A program made the position numbers and the translations under genes. 64,000 bases of DNA from JBBAGC01 sp964491265 (GTDB lineage Bacteria; Spirochaetota; UBA4802; UBA5550), in the NCBI GenBank assembly GCA_964491265.1, contig CAZBFP010000002.1, forward strand, positions 124,001 through 188,000, read 5' to 3'. The notes below the pieces were generated by a model. That model searched no databases. It saw only the letters and a list, made by a program, of their open reading frames with translations, and was not told where the DNA came from. Positions 33,225-41,391 of the stretch are shown piece by piece (the stretch's first letter is position 1; every line of letters starts with the position of its first letter).

Positions 33225-33889
33225 TAACCCTAATTAATAAAGCATCGAACCTATACCGATACAATTATATTTTTTACCCTCTTTTGAAAAAAATAAGATC
33301 TATTATTTATTTATTCAGTCTAATAACTGAGAGCAGATTCTCCGGGGATGATGAATCCCTGATTGCTCTGTTTTTAGGCGGCGACAGGCGAGCCTTTGAT
33401 GCACTTGTAATGAGGCATATGGATATGGTTTTTAATCTCTGTTATAATATTACAGGCGATTATGATGAGGCGAATGACTCTGCCCAGGATGTTTTTATTA
33501 GTGTTTATAAGAATCTGGGTAAATTCGAAGGGAGGTCGGCTTTTTCCACCTGGCTTTATAGAATCGCGGTTAATACATGCAGAAACAGGCTTTCATCTGC
33601 ATATAAAAAACGGACAGTCAATATTGGCGATAATGAAGGATTTCTGCAGGCAGGTTCCGGAGGTAATCCGGCTGATATTTTTGAGATGGAGGAGGGTGAG
33701 AGAGCTGTAAGGGACGGGATTGCCCTGCTGCCGGAGGAGGAGAGGATTCTGATTATTCTCCGGGATATTGAGGGGCGGAGTTACCAAGAGATTGCGGGGA
33801 TTACAGATTTGAAAGAGGGGACTGTAAAGTCCAGAATATCCAGAGGGCGGCACAGGCTCAGGGAATACCTGAAGGGGGTGATGTTATGA
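33221..33889 (+). CDS. ECF-type RNA polymerase sigma factor
   Basis: The frame has 222 codons. From about residue 36 it is a standard group 4 sigma factor. Region 2 reads RRAFDALVMRHMDMVFNLCY with SAQDVFISVYKNLGKFEGRS and FSTWLYRIAVNTCRNRL; region 4 is ILLRDIEGRSYQEIAGITDL-like (LIILRDIEGRSYQEIAG) ending KSRISRGRHRLREYL. The first 35 residues are not family-like and lack a ribosome site, so the true start may be a TTG near 33281 or later. It overlaps the anti-sigma gene by 4 bp. The cluster sigma / anti-sigma / vWA protein is probably an envelope-stress regulon. Confidence 0.9.
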   Translation: MITLINKASNLYRYNYIFYPLLKKIRSIIYLFSLITESRFSGDDESLIALFLGGDRRAFDALVMRHMDMVFNLCYNITGDYDEANDSAQDVFISVYKNLGKFEGRSAFSTWLYRIAVNTCRNRLSSAYKKRTVNIGDNEGFLQAGSGGNPADIFEMEEGERAVRDGIALLPEEERILIILRDIEGRSYQEIAGITDLKEGTVKSRISRGRHRLREYLKGVML

Positions 33890-34809
33890 ATTGCAAAGAT
33901 TCGCGGGAAATGATTGAAGCATATATTGATAACGGCATAGACCCTCTTGAGGATAAGGTTCTTGCTGAGCATATCAGCTCCTGTGAAGAATGCCGCGGCG
34001 AGCTTGAGATTTTTTTGAAATACAGTGATTCAATTAAGTCGCTTAAGCCGGTTAAAGCGCCTGATAATTTTATCCTTAATCTTAACAGAAGAATAGAGAG
34101 TGAAACCGGCGGCCTCTCAATCGTGGAACGGGGGATCGATTTTATTCTTATGATTCCCAGGATGCGCTTTTCAATGGAAGCTGCGGGAATGGCTGCTCTT
34201 GTTCTTATATTGCTTATTGTTTACAAGCCTTTCACTGTTGTGGAGAAAAAATATTCTGAACTTGAGGTTTCTGTTTCCACTTCTGAGGCTCAGAAAGAGG
34301 GGATGAAGCAGGATCAGCCGGCTCAGTTTAAACCGGATGAAAGGGGACCGGGAGTATCTGCTAAAAAGAGTGAAAAGTATATTCTATCTTCTTCAGATCA
34401 GGAAAAGGACACAGGCGGGCCAGCAGGCGCTGCAAAGGTAGAGGAGCAGATAGATGAGCAGAGGAGTGAGGCGGATACCTTACAGCAGAGAGGTGAGGAG
34501 AGGTTGAGTATCTCCGGCGCTTCTGATACGGCGAAAATGGAAAGGTCTGAATCTGCAGTGAACAGGTCTAAAAGCGTTTATGCGGATATACGTCAGGATA
34601 GCCCTGAGGATCTTTTCGCCAAACACAAAGCTGCGGTGATTAAAAAGGAGAGGCTGGAGGATGATAAAACCGGATATATTTTGCGGATTTCATCTGACAG
34701 GTATCCCCTTCTTTTAAAAGAACTGGAAGTTAATTATGATGTTGAAGAGATTAGTATTTCCCGTGAAAATGGCGTGACTACTGCTGAACTGCTGATTGGA
34801 AAAAAATAA
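33886..34809 (+). CDS. Anti-sigma factor with zinc-finger (zf-HC2) domain
   Basis: A 307-residue membrane protein. The N-terminal zf-HC2 domain (residues about 5-45) has the H-x3-C-x2-C motif in AEHISSCEECRGEL. One membrane helix follows near 100-120 (GMAALVLILLIVYKPF). A long charged, low-complexity periplasmic region precedes a folded C-terminal segment (YILRISSDRYPLLLKELEVN). It holds the ECF sigma factor inactive at the membrane until a signal is received. It overlaps the sigma gene by 4 bp and is 68 bp ahead of the vWA gene. Confidence 0.85.
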   Translation: MNCKDSREMIEAYIDNGIDPLEDKVLAEHISSCEECRGELEIFLKYSDSIKSLKPVKAPDNFILNLNRRIESETGGLSIVERGIDFILMIPRMRFSMEAAGMAALVLILLIVYKPFTVVEKKYSELEVSVSTSEAQKEGMKQDQPAQFKPDERGPGVSAKKSEKYILSSSDQEKDTGGPAGAAKVEEQIDEQRSEADTLQQRGEERLSISGASDTAKMERSESAVNRSKSVYADIRQDSPEDLFAKHKAAVIKKERLEDDKTGYILRISSDRYPLLLKELEVNYDVEEISISRENGVTTAELLIGKK

Positions 34810-34877
34810 ATTCTGCAAAAAAAATGAGAACTTAAATCCTTCTGTTTCTGTCAAAAGAGAAAAACAGGAGGATCCCT

Positions 34878-35999
34878 ATGAAAAAGAAAATTTCAGTAAT
34901 TGTTTTATCCTTTTTACTTGCAGGAACTGTTTCAGCTTATTCAAACCGGTCCCGGGTAATGGTTCCGAAAATTCAGCTGGCCATACTTCTTGATACAAGC
35001 AGCAGCATGGACGGTCTTATTAATCAGGCAAAGTCGCAGCTCTGGAAGATTGTGAATGAAATGGCCCTTGCCAAAAAAGGGGGGTTAAGGCCAGAGCTTG
35101 AGGTTGCCATCTATGAATATGGGAACAATAATATCCCCGCAGGGGAAGGTTATATACGCATGGTGCTCCCCTTTACCGGAGATCTGGACAGTATATCATC
35201 AGCGCTTTTTAATCTTACCACTAACGGGGGGGACGAATACTGCGGTCTGGTTATAGGTTCAGCGGTGCGCAACCTCACCTGGGACGGGTATGAGGATAAC
35301 CTCAAAATTATTTTTATTGCCGGGAATGAGCCCTTTAATCAGGGTGAGGCAGGTTATGTCAATGCTGTGAAACAGGCTGTTTCCAGGGGTATTATTGTCA
35401 ACACAATATATTGCGGTGATAGAAGAACCGGGATTAATACCTTCTGGAAGCATGGCGCTGATCTTGCCGGCGGGAGATATATGAATATTGATCAGGATAT
35501 AATCCCTGTAACAATAATGGCTCCCCAGGATGCAGAGATAGCCCGGCTTGGCCATGAGCTGAATAAAACCTATCTTGCCTACGGGAAAAGCGGGGCTGCT
35601 AAAAGAAAAGAGCAGGAGAAGCAGGACAGTAATGCCATGGCAATGTCTGAAGAGGTGGCAGTGGAGAGGTCTGTTTCAAAGGCTTCGGGGCATTACAGCA
35701 ATTCAGGGTGGGATCTTGTTGACGCTGTTTCCGACGGAGCTGTTAAGATTGGCGAGCTTGAGGATGAAGAACTCCCCGGGGAAATGAAAAAGATGAGTAA
35801 AGCTGAACGTGAGAAGTATATAAAAGATATGACCAGGAAGAGAGAGGAGATAAAGGAGAAAATAAACAGGCTCAATGTTGAGAGAAGAGTTTATGTTGAA
35901 AAGAAAATTAAAGAAGCCGGGTCGGAGAATACCCTCGATGCTGCAGTTATCGGGGCTGTAAGGGAATCGGCAAAGAAGAAGGGTTTTACCTTTAAGTAG
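34878..35999 (+). CDS. Secreted von Willebrand factor type A domain protein
   Basis: The 373-residue protein has a signal peptide (cleaved near TVSAYS). A vWA domain occupies about 30-230 with a complete MIDAS motif DTSSSMDG and later Thr/Asp ligands. From about 230 it is charged and coiled-coil-like (KREEIKEKINRLNVERRVYVE). vWA domains bind proteins through a metal ion. Its place after the sigma/anti-sigma pair suggests an envelope partner or signal input of that system. The ribosome site is AGGAGG. A strong terminator follows at 36021. Confidence 0.85.
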   Translation: MKKKISVIVLSFLLAGTVSAYSNRSRVMVPKIQLAILLDTSSSMDGLINQAKSQLWKIVNEMALAKKGGLRPELEVAIYEYGNNNIPAGEGYIRMVLPFTGDLDSISSALFNLTTNGGDEYCGLVIGSAVRNLTWDGYEDNLKIIFIAGNEPFNQGEAGYVNAVKQAVSRGIIVNTIYCGDRRTGINTFWKHGADLAGGRYMNIDQDIIPVTIMAPQDAEIARLGHELNKTYLAYGKSGAAKRKEQEKQDSNAMAMSEEVAVERSVSKASGHYSNSGWDLVDAVSDGAVKIGELEDEELPGEMKKMSKAEREKYIKDMTRKREEIKEKINRLNVERRVYVEKKIKEAGSENTLDAAVIGAVRESAKKKGFTFK

Positions 36000-36020
36000 A
36001 GTTAATCTTAAGTTTTTCAG

Positions 36021-36054
36021 AAGGTGCCTGATTAAACAGCCAGGCACCTTTTCT
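36021..36054 (+). terminator. Terminator after the sigma / anti-sigma / vWA operon
   Basis: AAGGTGCCTG and CAGGCACCTT form a 10-bp stem with a 10-nt loop, followed by TTCT. It lies 22 bp past the vWA stop. Confidence 0.75.
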
Positions 36055-36093
36055 GCAGATTGTGAATTATTCCATGGTCTTGAAATTGAAAAA

Positions 36094-36483
36094 CTATATC
36101 CCCCTGGCAATAGCGCGGAAGAATTCAATACTTTCAAGCTCCATTTCACTGCCGTCTGCATTGTAGTCAGGGTAGGTTGATGTTTTAACTATAACAATAT
36201 TGTACCGCGGATATATATAAATGGCCTGCCCGTAAATCCCTATTCCCATAAATTCCCCGTCCGGGTTTTCCGGTATCCACCACTGGAATCCGTATCCCAG
36301 CACCCATCCCGATGCAGGGTTTTTTCCCGGCATAAGGTGTGGAGCATCGGGTGTTATTGAATCCTTCACCCATTTTTCCGGTACTATCTGTTTATTCCCC
36401 CATCTCCCCTTGTTGAGGTATAGCCGACCGAACCTGGCATAGTCGCGGAGCACTGCATTGAATCCTCCAAAGGCTGTTTCCAT
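36094..36483 (-). pseudogene. C-terminal remnant of a beta-lactamase-family serine hydrolase
   Basis: The 129 codons read like the last third of class C-type serine hydrolases (METAFGGFNAVLRDYARFGR; GYGFQWWIPENPDGEFMGIG; GQAIYIYPRYNIVIVKTSTY). The N-terminal part with the SxxK nucleophile and YxN is missing: in-frame sequence upstream stops 11 codons before the Met, within two small palindromes (36484-36520) that belong to the end of the DUF3592 gene. There is no ribosome site. A deletion has removed about 250 residues. Confidence 0.75.
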
Positions 36484-36509
36484 CCCTGAGACTATCAGGG
36501 TCTCCTGAA

Positions 36510-36977
36510 TTATTCAGGAGTTCCTGTTTCACTGCTTATAAGAATCATACCCAGGCCAATGACTGTGCCTGCCAGTCCCAGAAGGAATATAATTACCGCC
36601 CATGTGAGGGAATTTCTTTTAAGGTAGGCCTCAACCGGGTTTGCCGGATTGTAATATGCAGGCATCACACCTGCCAGGTTCTCCATAAACTTTTCCGCTG
36701 AGGATTTATTCAGAACCTCTGTAACAGGCCATATTTTTTCTCCGGTATACTCTTTCCCTCTTACACTGTATGTGTAGATCACTTTAACTTCCCAGCGGGC
36801 GCTTGGCGTAGGCCCCACAGGGATTTTTGTTTTAACCACACTTTTTTCCTGGATAAGGGCAGTTGTCTGGGGCCATCTTAATAAACGCAGATTCTTTATC
36901 CCCATTGACATACTGAAAAATAAAGCGAAGAGGGATATTATCAGGATAAAAGCACCGGTAATCATAATTTTAGTCAC
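36510..36977 (-). CDS. DUF3592 domain membrane protein
   Basis: The 155-residue protein has a membrane helix at each end (about 5-25 and 122-145) enclosing an extracytoplasmic domain with WEVKVIYTYSVRGKEYTGEK and PAYYNPANPVEAYL, the DUF3592 signature. The function is unknown. Its stop codon lies inside a 19-bp palindrome (CTCCTGAAT and complement) that may act as terminator. It is 24 bp downstream of the flavodiiron gene, so it is probably cotranscribed. Confidence 0.75.
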   Translation of the reverse strand: MTKIMITGAFILIISLFALFFSMSMGIKNLRLLRWPQTTALIQEKSVVKTKIPVGPTPSARWEVKVIYTYSVRGKEYTGEKIWPVTEVLNKSSAEKFMENLAGVMPAYYNPANPVEAYLKRNSLTWAVIIFLLGLAGTVIGLGMILISSETGTPE

Positions 36978-37001
36978 TCCTCGCTTATTCTCCGATTATT
37001 T

Positions 37002-38201
37002 TTATTCCGGATTATTTTTTACCGCCCTGGCCATTTCCTCCCCTATTTTCAGAAGCACGGAAAACTCTGTCTCCTTAGGGGAACAGGTGGCTTCAACAGA
37101 GGGACCGATTTTTTCCCATTTGACCCTTTCAGCAAATGCATTAAGATTATTCACACCGCCGCCGCTCCATGACTTACACCCGAAAATGCTGAGGAATCTG
37201 TTTTTAAGACCGCTGTGCTCAATCTTGTTAATTACAGATTCCATTGGGGGGAAGAGGTGAGTATTGTAGGCGCAGGAACCAAGTATTACACCTTTGAAGC
37301 GCCAGATATCGCTGATTATATATGAAAGGTGAGTCTTTGATGCGTCATAGACCCTGATATTTTTAATTCCGTTTTGGGAGATTACACGTGCAAGGTAGTC
37401 AGCCATTTTTGCGGTATTCCCATACATTGTTCCGTAGACAATTACCACCCCTTCTTCAGCTTCGTACCTGCTCCACCTGTCGTAATAATCGATAATGATC
37501 TGAGGATTGCTTCGCCAGATTGGACCATGGGTACTCAGTATAGTTTTAATTTCTATGTCAGAGAGACGTTTCAGGGCTTTCTGAACTATGACAGAATAGT
37601 TCGAGACTATATTGGAATAGTATCTTCTGATTTCATCTTCATATACTTCTATATTTACTTCATCATCAAAGATGCCGCCGTCAAGTGAACCGAAGCCTCC
37701 AAAGGCATCCATGGAGAAGAGCATTTTATCGGTTTTATCGTAGGTCATCATTGTTTCAGGCCAGTGGATCATGGGGGTAATGAAGAATGTGAGCTTATGA
37801 TAACCCAGGTCAAGTTCATCCCCCTCTTTGATTTCGTACCAGTTCTCTGTTATGCCGTAAAAGTTATTTATAAACTCAAAGGTTTTTTTGTTCCCTACAA
37901 TTTTAATGTCAGGGTAGGCTGCTATGACAGCATGCATGGAGCCTGAATGGTCCGGTTCCATATGATTTACAACAAGGTAGTCTATTTTTTTATCACCGAT
38001 TATCTCTCTTATTTTTGAAAGGAACTGATCTGTTTTGTTGAATTTAACAGTGTCTATAAGGGCGATTTTTTCATCATTGATAAGATATGAGTTATAGGCT
38101 ACACCTTTATCCAGGGGCCAGAAGTTCTCGAAAAGCGTGGTCTCTCTGTCATTAACTCCAATCCAGTGAACTCTATCTGTAACAGGTACTCTGCAGTCCA
38201 T
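37002..38201 (-). CDS. Flavodiiron protein (FprA-type A-type flavoprotein)
   Basis: The 399-residue protein is a metallo-beta-lactamase-fold diiron domain (about 1-250; ligands in VVNHMEPDHSG, the later Asp in FSMDAFG and His in STHGPIW). A flavodoxin domain (about 255-395; VVIVYGTMYGNTAKMADYLA) follows. Such enzymes reduce O2 to water or NO to N2O and protect anaerobes. An in-frame ATG at 38240 exists, but ATG at 38201 follows GAGAGGAAAATT and gives the family-typical start. No rubredoxin gene is next to it. Confidence 0.93.
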   Translation of the reverse strand: MDCRVPVTDRVHWIGVNDRETTLFENFWPLDKGVAYNSYLINDEKIALIDTVKFNKTDQFLSKIREIIGDKKIDYLVVNHMEPDHSGSMHAVIAAYPDIKIVGNKKTFEFINNFYGITENWYEIKEGDELDLGYHKLTFFITPMIHWPETMMTYDKTDKMLFSMDAFGGFGSLDGGIFDDEVNIEVYEDEIRRYYSNIVSNYSVIVQKALKRLSDIEIKTILSTHGPIWRSNPQIIIDYYDRWSRYEAEEGVVIVYGTMYGNTAKMADYLARVISQNGIKNIRVYDASKTHLSYIISDIWRFKGVILGSCAYNTHLFPPMESVINKIEHSGLKNRFLSIFGCKSWSGGGVNNLNAFAERVKWEKIGPSVEATCSPKETEFSVLLKIGEEMARAVKNNPE

Positions 38202-38302
38202 AATTTTCCTCTCAATTATTTTTAAGTATATTAAAGTCAATTATAAGGATTCAGCGGAGCGATTTCAACAATAAAAAGGGGTCGGTATAAATTAAGTAAT
38301 AA

Positions 38303-38341
38303 CAGAAAAAAATACGCGGGCAGCTTTTGCAGCAGCCCGCG
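38303..38341 (-). terminator. Terminator downstream of the acyl-CoA synthetase remnant
   Basis: On the minus strand CGCGGGC and GCCCGCG form a GC-rich stem followed by TATTTTTTT. It separates the broken synthetase gene from the flavodiiron gene. Confidence 0.75.
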
Positions 38342-38377
38342 CTTTTAATTGGGGGAAACTATCTGAGGAATAGCCGA

Positions 38378-39360
38378 TTATTTTTCCTCAGGATATAATG
38401 AATCGATAATGTTATTGTAATTCTGATTAATTACTTTTCTTTTCAGCTTGGAAGTAGGTGTTAGCTCACCCGACTCCTGGGTAAGTTCAACAGGAAGAAG
38501 TTTGAAGCTCTTTACTTTTTCCACCTGCCCCAGATCTTTTGTAGCCGCGTCAATCCTGTCCCTGTAAAAGCTGATTATTTCAGGATGATTAACCAGGTCC
38601 TCTCTGCTGTTGTATGATATCCCTTTCTCTGCAGCGTACTGCATGAGAAGCTCAAATGAGGGCACAATCAGCGCGGAAATATATTTTTTACCATCTCCAA
38701 TAGCAACAGCCTGGTCAACATAGATGTCTTCTTTAATGCTGGTTTCTATGAGGAGCGGGGAGATGTTTTTCCCCCCTGCTGTAATTATCAGTTCCTTGAT
38801 CCTGTCAGTTATTTTTATGTAGCCTTCAGGTGTAATTTCGCCAATGTCGCCCGACTTAATCCATCCGTCAGATGTAAACATAGCCTTAGTGGCTTCCTCT
38901 TTTTTCCAGTAACCGGGCATCTGTGCCGGGCTTGTCATCTGCAGTTCCCCTTCCTCAGAAACACGAACCTTCATCAATGGTACAGGCCTTCCGCTTGTAC
39001 CGAATCCGATATCTTCCGGTGTACATACGCACACAACAAATATTTCTGTCATTCCATATCCCAGACCCATGTTAAGGCCCGCATTGTAGAAAAAGCGGTT
39101 GATCTCCGAATTAAATGGCGCCCCTCCAACATGGAAAAATCTGCATCTTCCACCCACAGCACCCTGTACTTTGTTGAGTACCAGTTTTTTCGCCAGGGCA
39201 TGTTTGATTTTTAGACCTACGGGGATAGGCTTTTTTTTATGATAAAGGGGGTAGTATTTTGATCCTATATTAAGCGCCCAGCCGAAAAGCTTCTGCTTTG
39301 CAGGGGGGGCGGATTCTTCTCCAGGTATTCCTGATACTCTCTTTCATAGTTTACCGACAT
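38378..39360 (-). pseudogene. Long-chain acyl-CoA synthetase, broken gene
   Basis: The C-terminal frame is clear AMP-forming ligase: GGRCRFFHVGGAPFNSEINR, LGYGMTEIFVVC, GWIKSGDIGEITPEGYIKIT, DRIKELIITAGGKNISPL and a C-terminal Lys region. Homology runs upstream past the first Met at 39157 (KQKLFGWALNIGSKYYPLYH) to about 39320, then ends. An ATG at 39360 with GGAGG opens a different frame (MSVNYEREYQEYLEKN) that would need a shift in the seven-G run at 39303-39309 to join. About 300 N-terminal residues, including the first ATP-binding motif, are absent. It was presumably a fatty-acid-activating enzyme. Confidence 0.75.
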
Positions 39361-39433
39361 GTCTGCCTCCAGAGTTCTATATATTTAATTATATCATTTA
39401 TATATCATAAATATATATGCATGTCTACAGAGC

Positions 39434-39484
39434 TTATAAATCGGTGATTTTTCTAATTGACGGATTTATAAATCAGTAGTTTTT
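39434..39484. promoter_or_regulatory. Direct repeat upstream of the AraC-type gene, candidate operator
   Basis: TTATAAATC-x-GT-xx-TTTTT occurs at 39434-39452 and 39466-39484, 32 bp apart (about three helical turns), 40-90 bp upstream of an AraC-family start codon. Paired direct sites at such spacing are typical for AraC-type binding. Confidence 0.4.
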
Positions 39485-39523
39485 TACATGTACGGGAAAA
39501 TTAAATAAATCAGGGAGCGTGGA

Positions 39524-40654
39524 ATGGCAGATGCATCTGTAAACTTTTTTGTATTCAGTTCATTTCTTGTGGCGGCATTTATTGCCCTTGGTGAGCTTGT
39601 GCAGAGAGATAAACGGTTTATGGATTATGTTTTCCTTTCATCCTTTATGGGACTTTCCTGCTGGTATCTACAGCTTTCATTATTTGCAACAGGGTTTCAG
39701 AACGGGGATGTCGCAGGTTTTTATATAATCTCCGGCATGATTCCAGTTGCTTTTGCGGTTCCCCCTCTTATGTCCAACCGCTATAGGTGGATTATTGCGG
39801 ACAGGCATTCAATCAGGAAAAAATATCTTTTTCTGTTTATACCATCAATTATTTCATTAGTGATTGTTATCCTCCCTCTATTTTTTCCGGCATTAAGGTT
39901 TACAGAAAATGTTTATCTTAATGATACTGTTTTAAGCTCAAAGTTCAGCGATCTCCCTCTATATTTCAAGCTTATATATTTTATGATACCGCTGGAGAGT
40001 TTTTATCTTATATTTATGATGATTCCGGTCCTCACAGGACTTTACAATATTGTAAGGGACAACACCGGTACCAGTATGGGGAATGTTTCAAAACTCGGTT
40101 ATCTTTTTGCTTCACTCATAACACTTTCAAATGTAATGGCAGTGCTGGGCCTTATCTTCTCTCTTGCACTTCTTAAGTTTGCCATACTTTTTTCAACAGT
40201 CACTATGACCGGGCTCTATCTGGTAACCCGCAGAAACCCTGACTATAACAGGCTCCTCAGCAGTATGACAAGGAAGCATAATTATGAAAAGTCCCAGATT
40301 AAGGGGCTAAATGTGGAAGCGGTTACCCGGAGGCTTATTGAACTGATGGATGATGAGAAGATTTTTGCAGATGAGGATCTTAATCTTCCATCTCTAGCTG
40401 ATGAACTTGGCATAAGCTCCCACCAGCTGTCGGAGATACTTAACAGGGAGATTGGTAAAAATTTCAATACCTTTGTAAATGAGTATCGGGTGAAGGAAGC
40501 TAAACAGTATCTACTGGAAGAACCGGATCGTTCGATTCTGTCAATTGGCGTTGCAGTCGGTTTTAATTCAGCTACAACATTTAATGCGGTATTCGGCAGG
40601 ATGGCAGGGATGACCCCCGGTAAATACAGGAAGAGTATATCCGCAAAAAATTAG
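39524..40654 (+). CDS. AraC-family regulator with N-terminal membrane domain
   Basis: The 376-residue protein has about seven hydrophobic helices in the first 235 residues. A C-terminal AraC DNA-binding domain (about 275-372) follows with both HTH units: LPSLADELGISSHQLSEILN, then ILSIGVAVGFNSATTFNAVF and GMTPGKYRKS. Membrane-bound AraC proteins of this 7TM layout are common in spirochaetes and some Bacteroidetes; they are thought to sense lipophilic or membrane signals. The ribosome site is GGGAGCG. It is followed 17 bp later by an AlkD-like gene. Confidence 0.88.
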   Translation: MADASVNFFVFSSFLVAAFIALGELVQRDKRFMDYVFLSSFMGLSCWYLQLSLFATGFQNGDVAGFYIISGMIPVAFAVPPLMSNRYRWIIADRHSIRKKYLFLFIPSIISLVIVILPLFFPALRFTENVYLNDTVLSSKFSDLPLYFKLIYFMIPLESFYLIFMMIPVLTGLYNIVRDNTGTSMGNVSKLGYLFASLITLSNVMAVLGLIFSLALLKFAILFSTVTMTGLYLVTRRNPDYNRLLSSMTRKHNYEKSQIKGLNVEAVTRRLIELMDDEKIFADEDLNLPSLADELGISSHQLSEILNREIGKNFNTFVNEYRVKEAKQYLLEEPDRSILSIGVAVGFNSATTFNAVFGRMAGMTPGKYRKSISAKN

Positions 40655-40671
40655 TATTGCAGAGGGGTATT

Positions 40672-41379
40672 ATGAAAGATATTGTCAGCAGAATCCGCAA
40701 AGAACTTAAAGAAAACTCAGATGAAAAAACAAGGGAATCGGGTAAAAGATTCTTTAAGGAAGAAATTAAGGCTTACGGCGTAAAAACATCACTGGTGAGG
40801 GGTATTGGGAAAAAATATTTCAGAGAAATCAAGAATTTTAATAAAAATGAAATATTCGAATTGTGTGAAAAATTATGGCAATCTGGATATATGGAGGAGT
40901 CTTTTATCGCTTGTTACTGGTCATATAATCTGAGAAAAAAATATGAACCTGGTGATTTTGATGTTTTCGAAAGATGGGTTTTCACATATGTGAGCAACTG
41001 GGCTTCCTGTGATACACTCTGTAATCATACAATCGGCGAATTTGTAGAAAAATATCCTGAGTATATTTCAAATTTAAAAAAATGGGCTTTATCAGAGAAC
41101 CGCTGGGCCCGCCGCGCTTCTGCTGTAACACTGATTATACCTGCGCGCAAGGGGCTGTTTCTTGAGGAGATATTTAAAATTGCGGATCTGCTCTATTCGG
41201 ATGAAGATGATCTTGTGCAGAAAGGGTATGGATGGATGCTCAAGGCAGCAAGTGATGCCCATGAGCAGGATGTTTTTGACTATGTAATGAAGAATAAAAA
41301 TACAATGCCAAGAACAGCATTGAGGTATGCCATTGAAAAAATGCCGGCAGATATGAAGAAGAAAGCAATGGAGAAATAG
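40672..41379 (+). CDS. DNA alkylation repair enzyme, AlkD-like
   Basis: The 235-residue all-helical HEAT-repeat protein shows the AlkD family pattern: GVKTSLVRGIGKKYFREIKN, then WVFTYVSNWASCDTLCNHTI and KKWALSENRWARRASAVTLI. AlkD is a glycosylase for 3- and 7-alkylpurines that contacts only the backbone. The catalytic Asp (in WASCDTLC) and the aromatic residues are present. The frame is open from TTG at 40657, but ATG at 40672 has AGAGGGG upstream. It is probably cotranscribed with the AraC gene. Confidence 0.88.
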   Translation: MKDIVSRIRKELKENSDEKTRESGKRFFKEEIKAYGVKTSLVRGIGKKYFREIKNFNKNEIFELCEKLWQSGYMEESFIACYWSYNLRKKYEPGDFDVFERWVFTYVSNWASCDTLCNHTIGEFVEKYPEYISNLKKWALSENRWARRASAVTLIIPARKGLFLEEIFKIADLLYSDEDDLVQKGYGWMLKAASDAHEQDVFDYVMKNKNTMPRTALRYAIEKMPADMKKKAMEK

Positions 41380-41391
41380 GCTTAAGCGCAA

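Noticed and set aside
38378..39360. Possible selenoprotein, because a TGA precedes the acyl-CoA synthetase frame and the window carries sel genes
   Set aside because: Upstream of the TGA the frame shows no homology and soon meets a TAG, and acyl-CoA synthetases are not known selenoproteins; deletion explains the data better.
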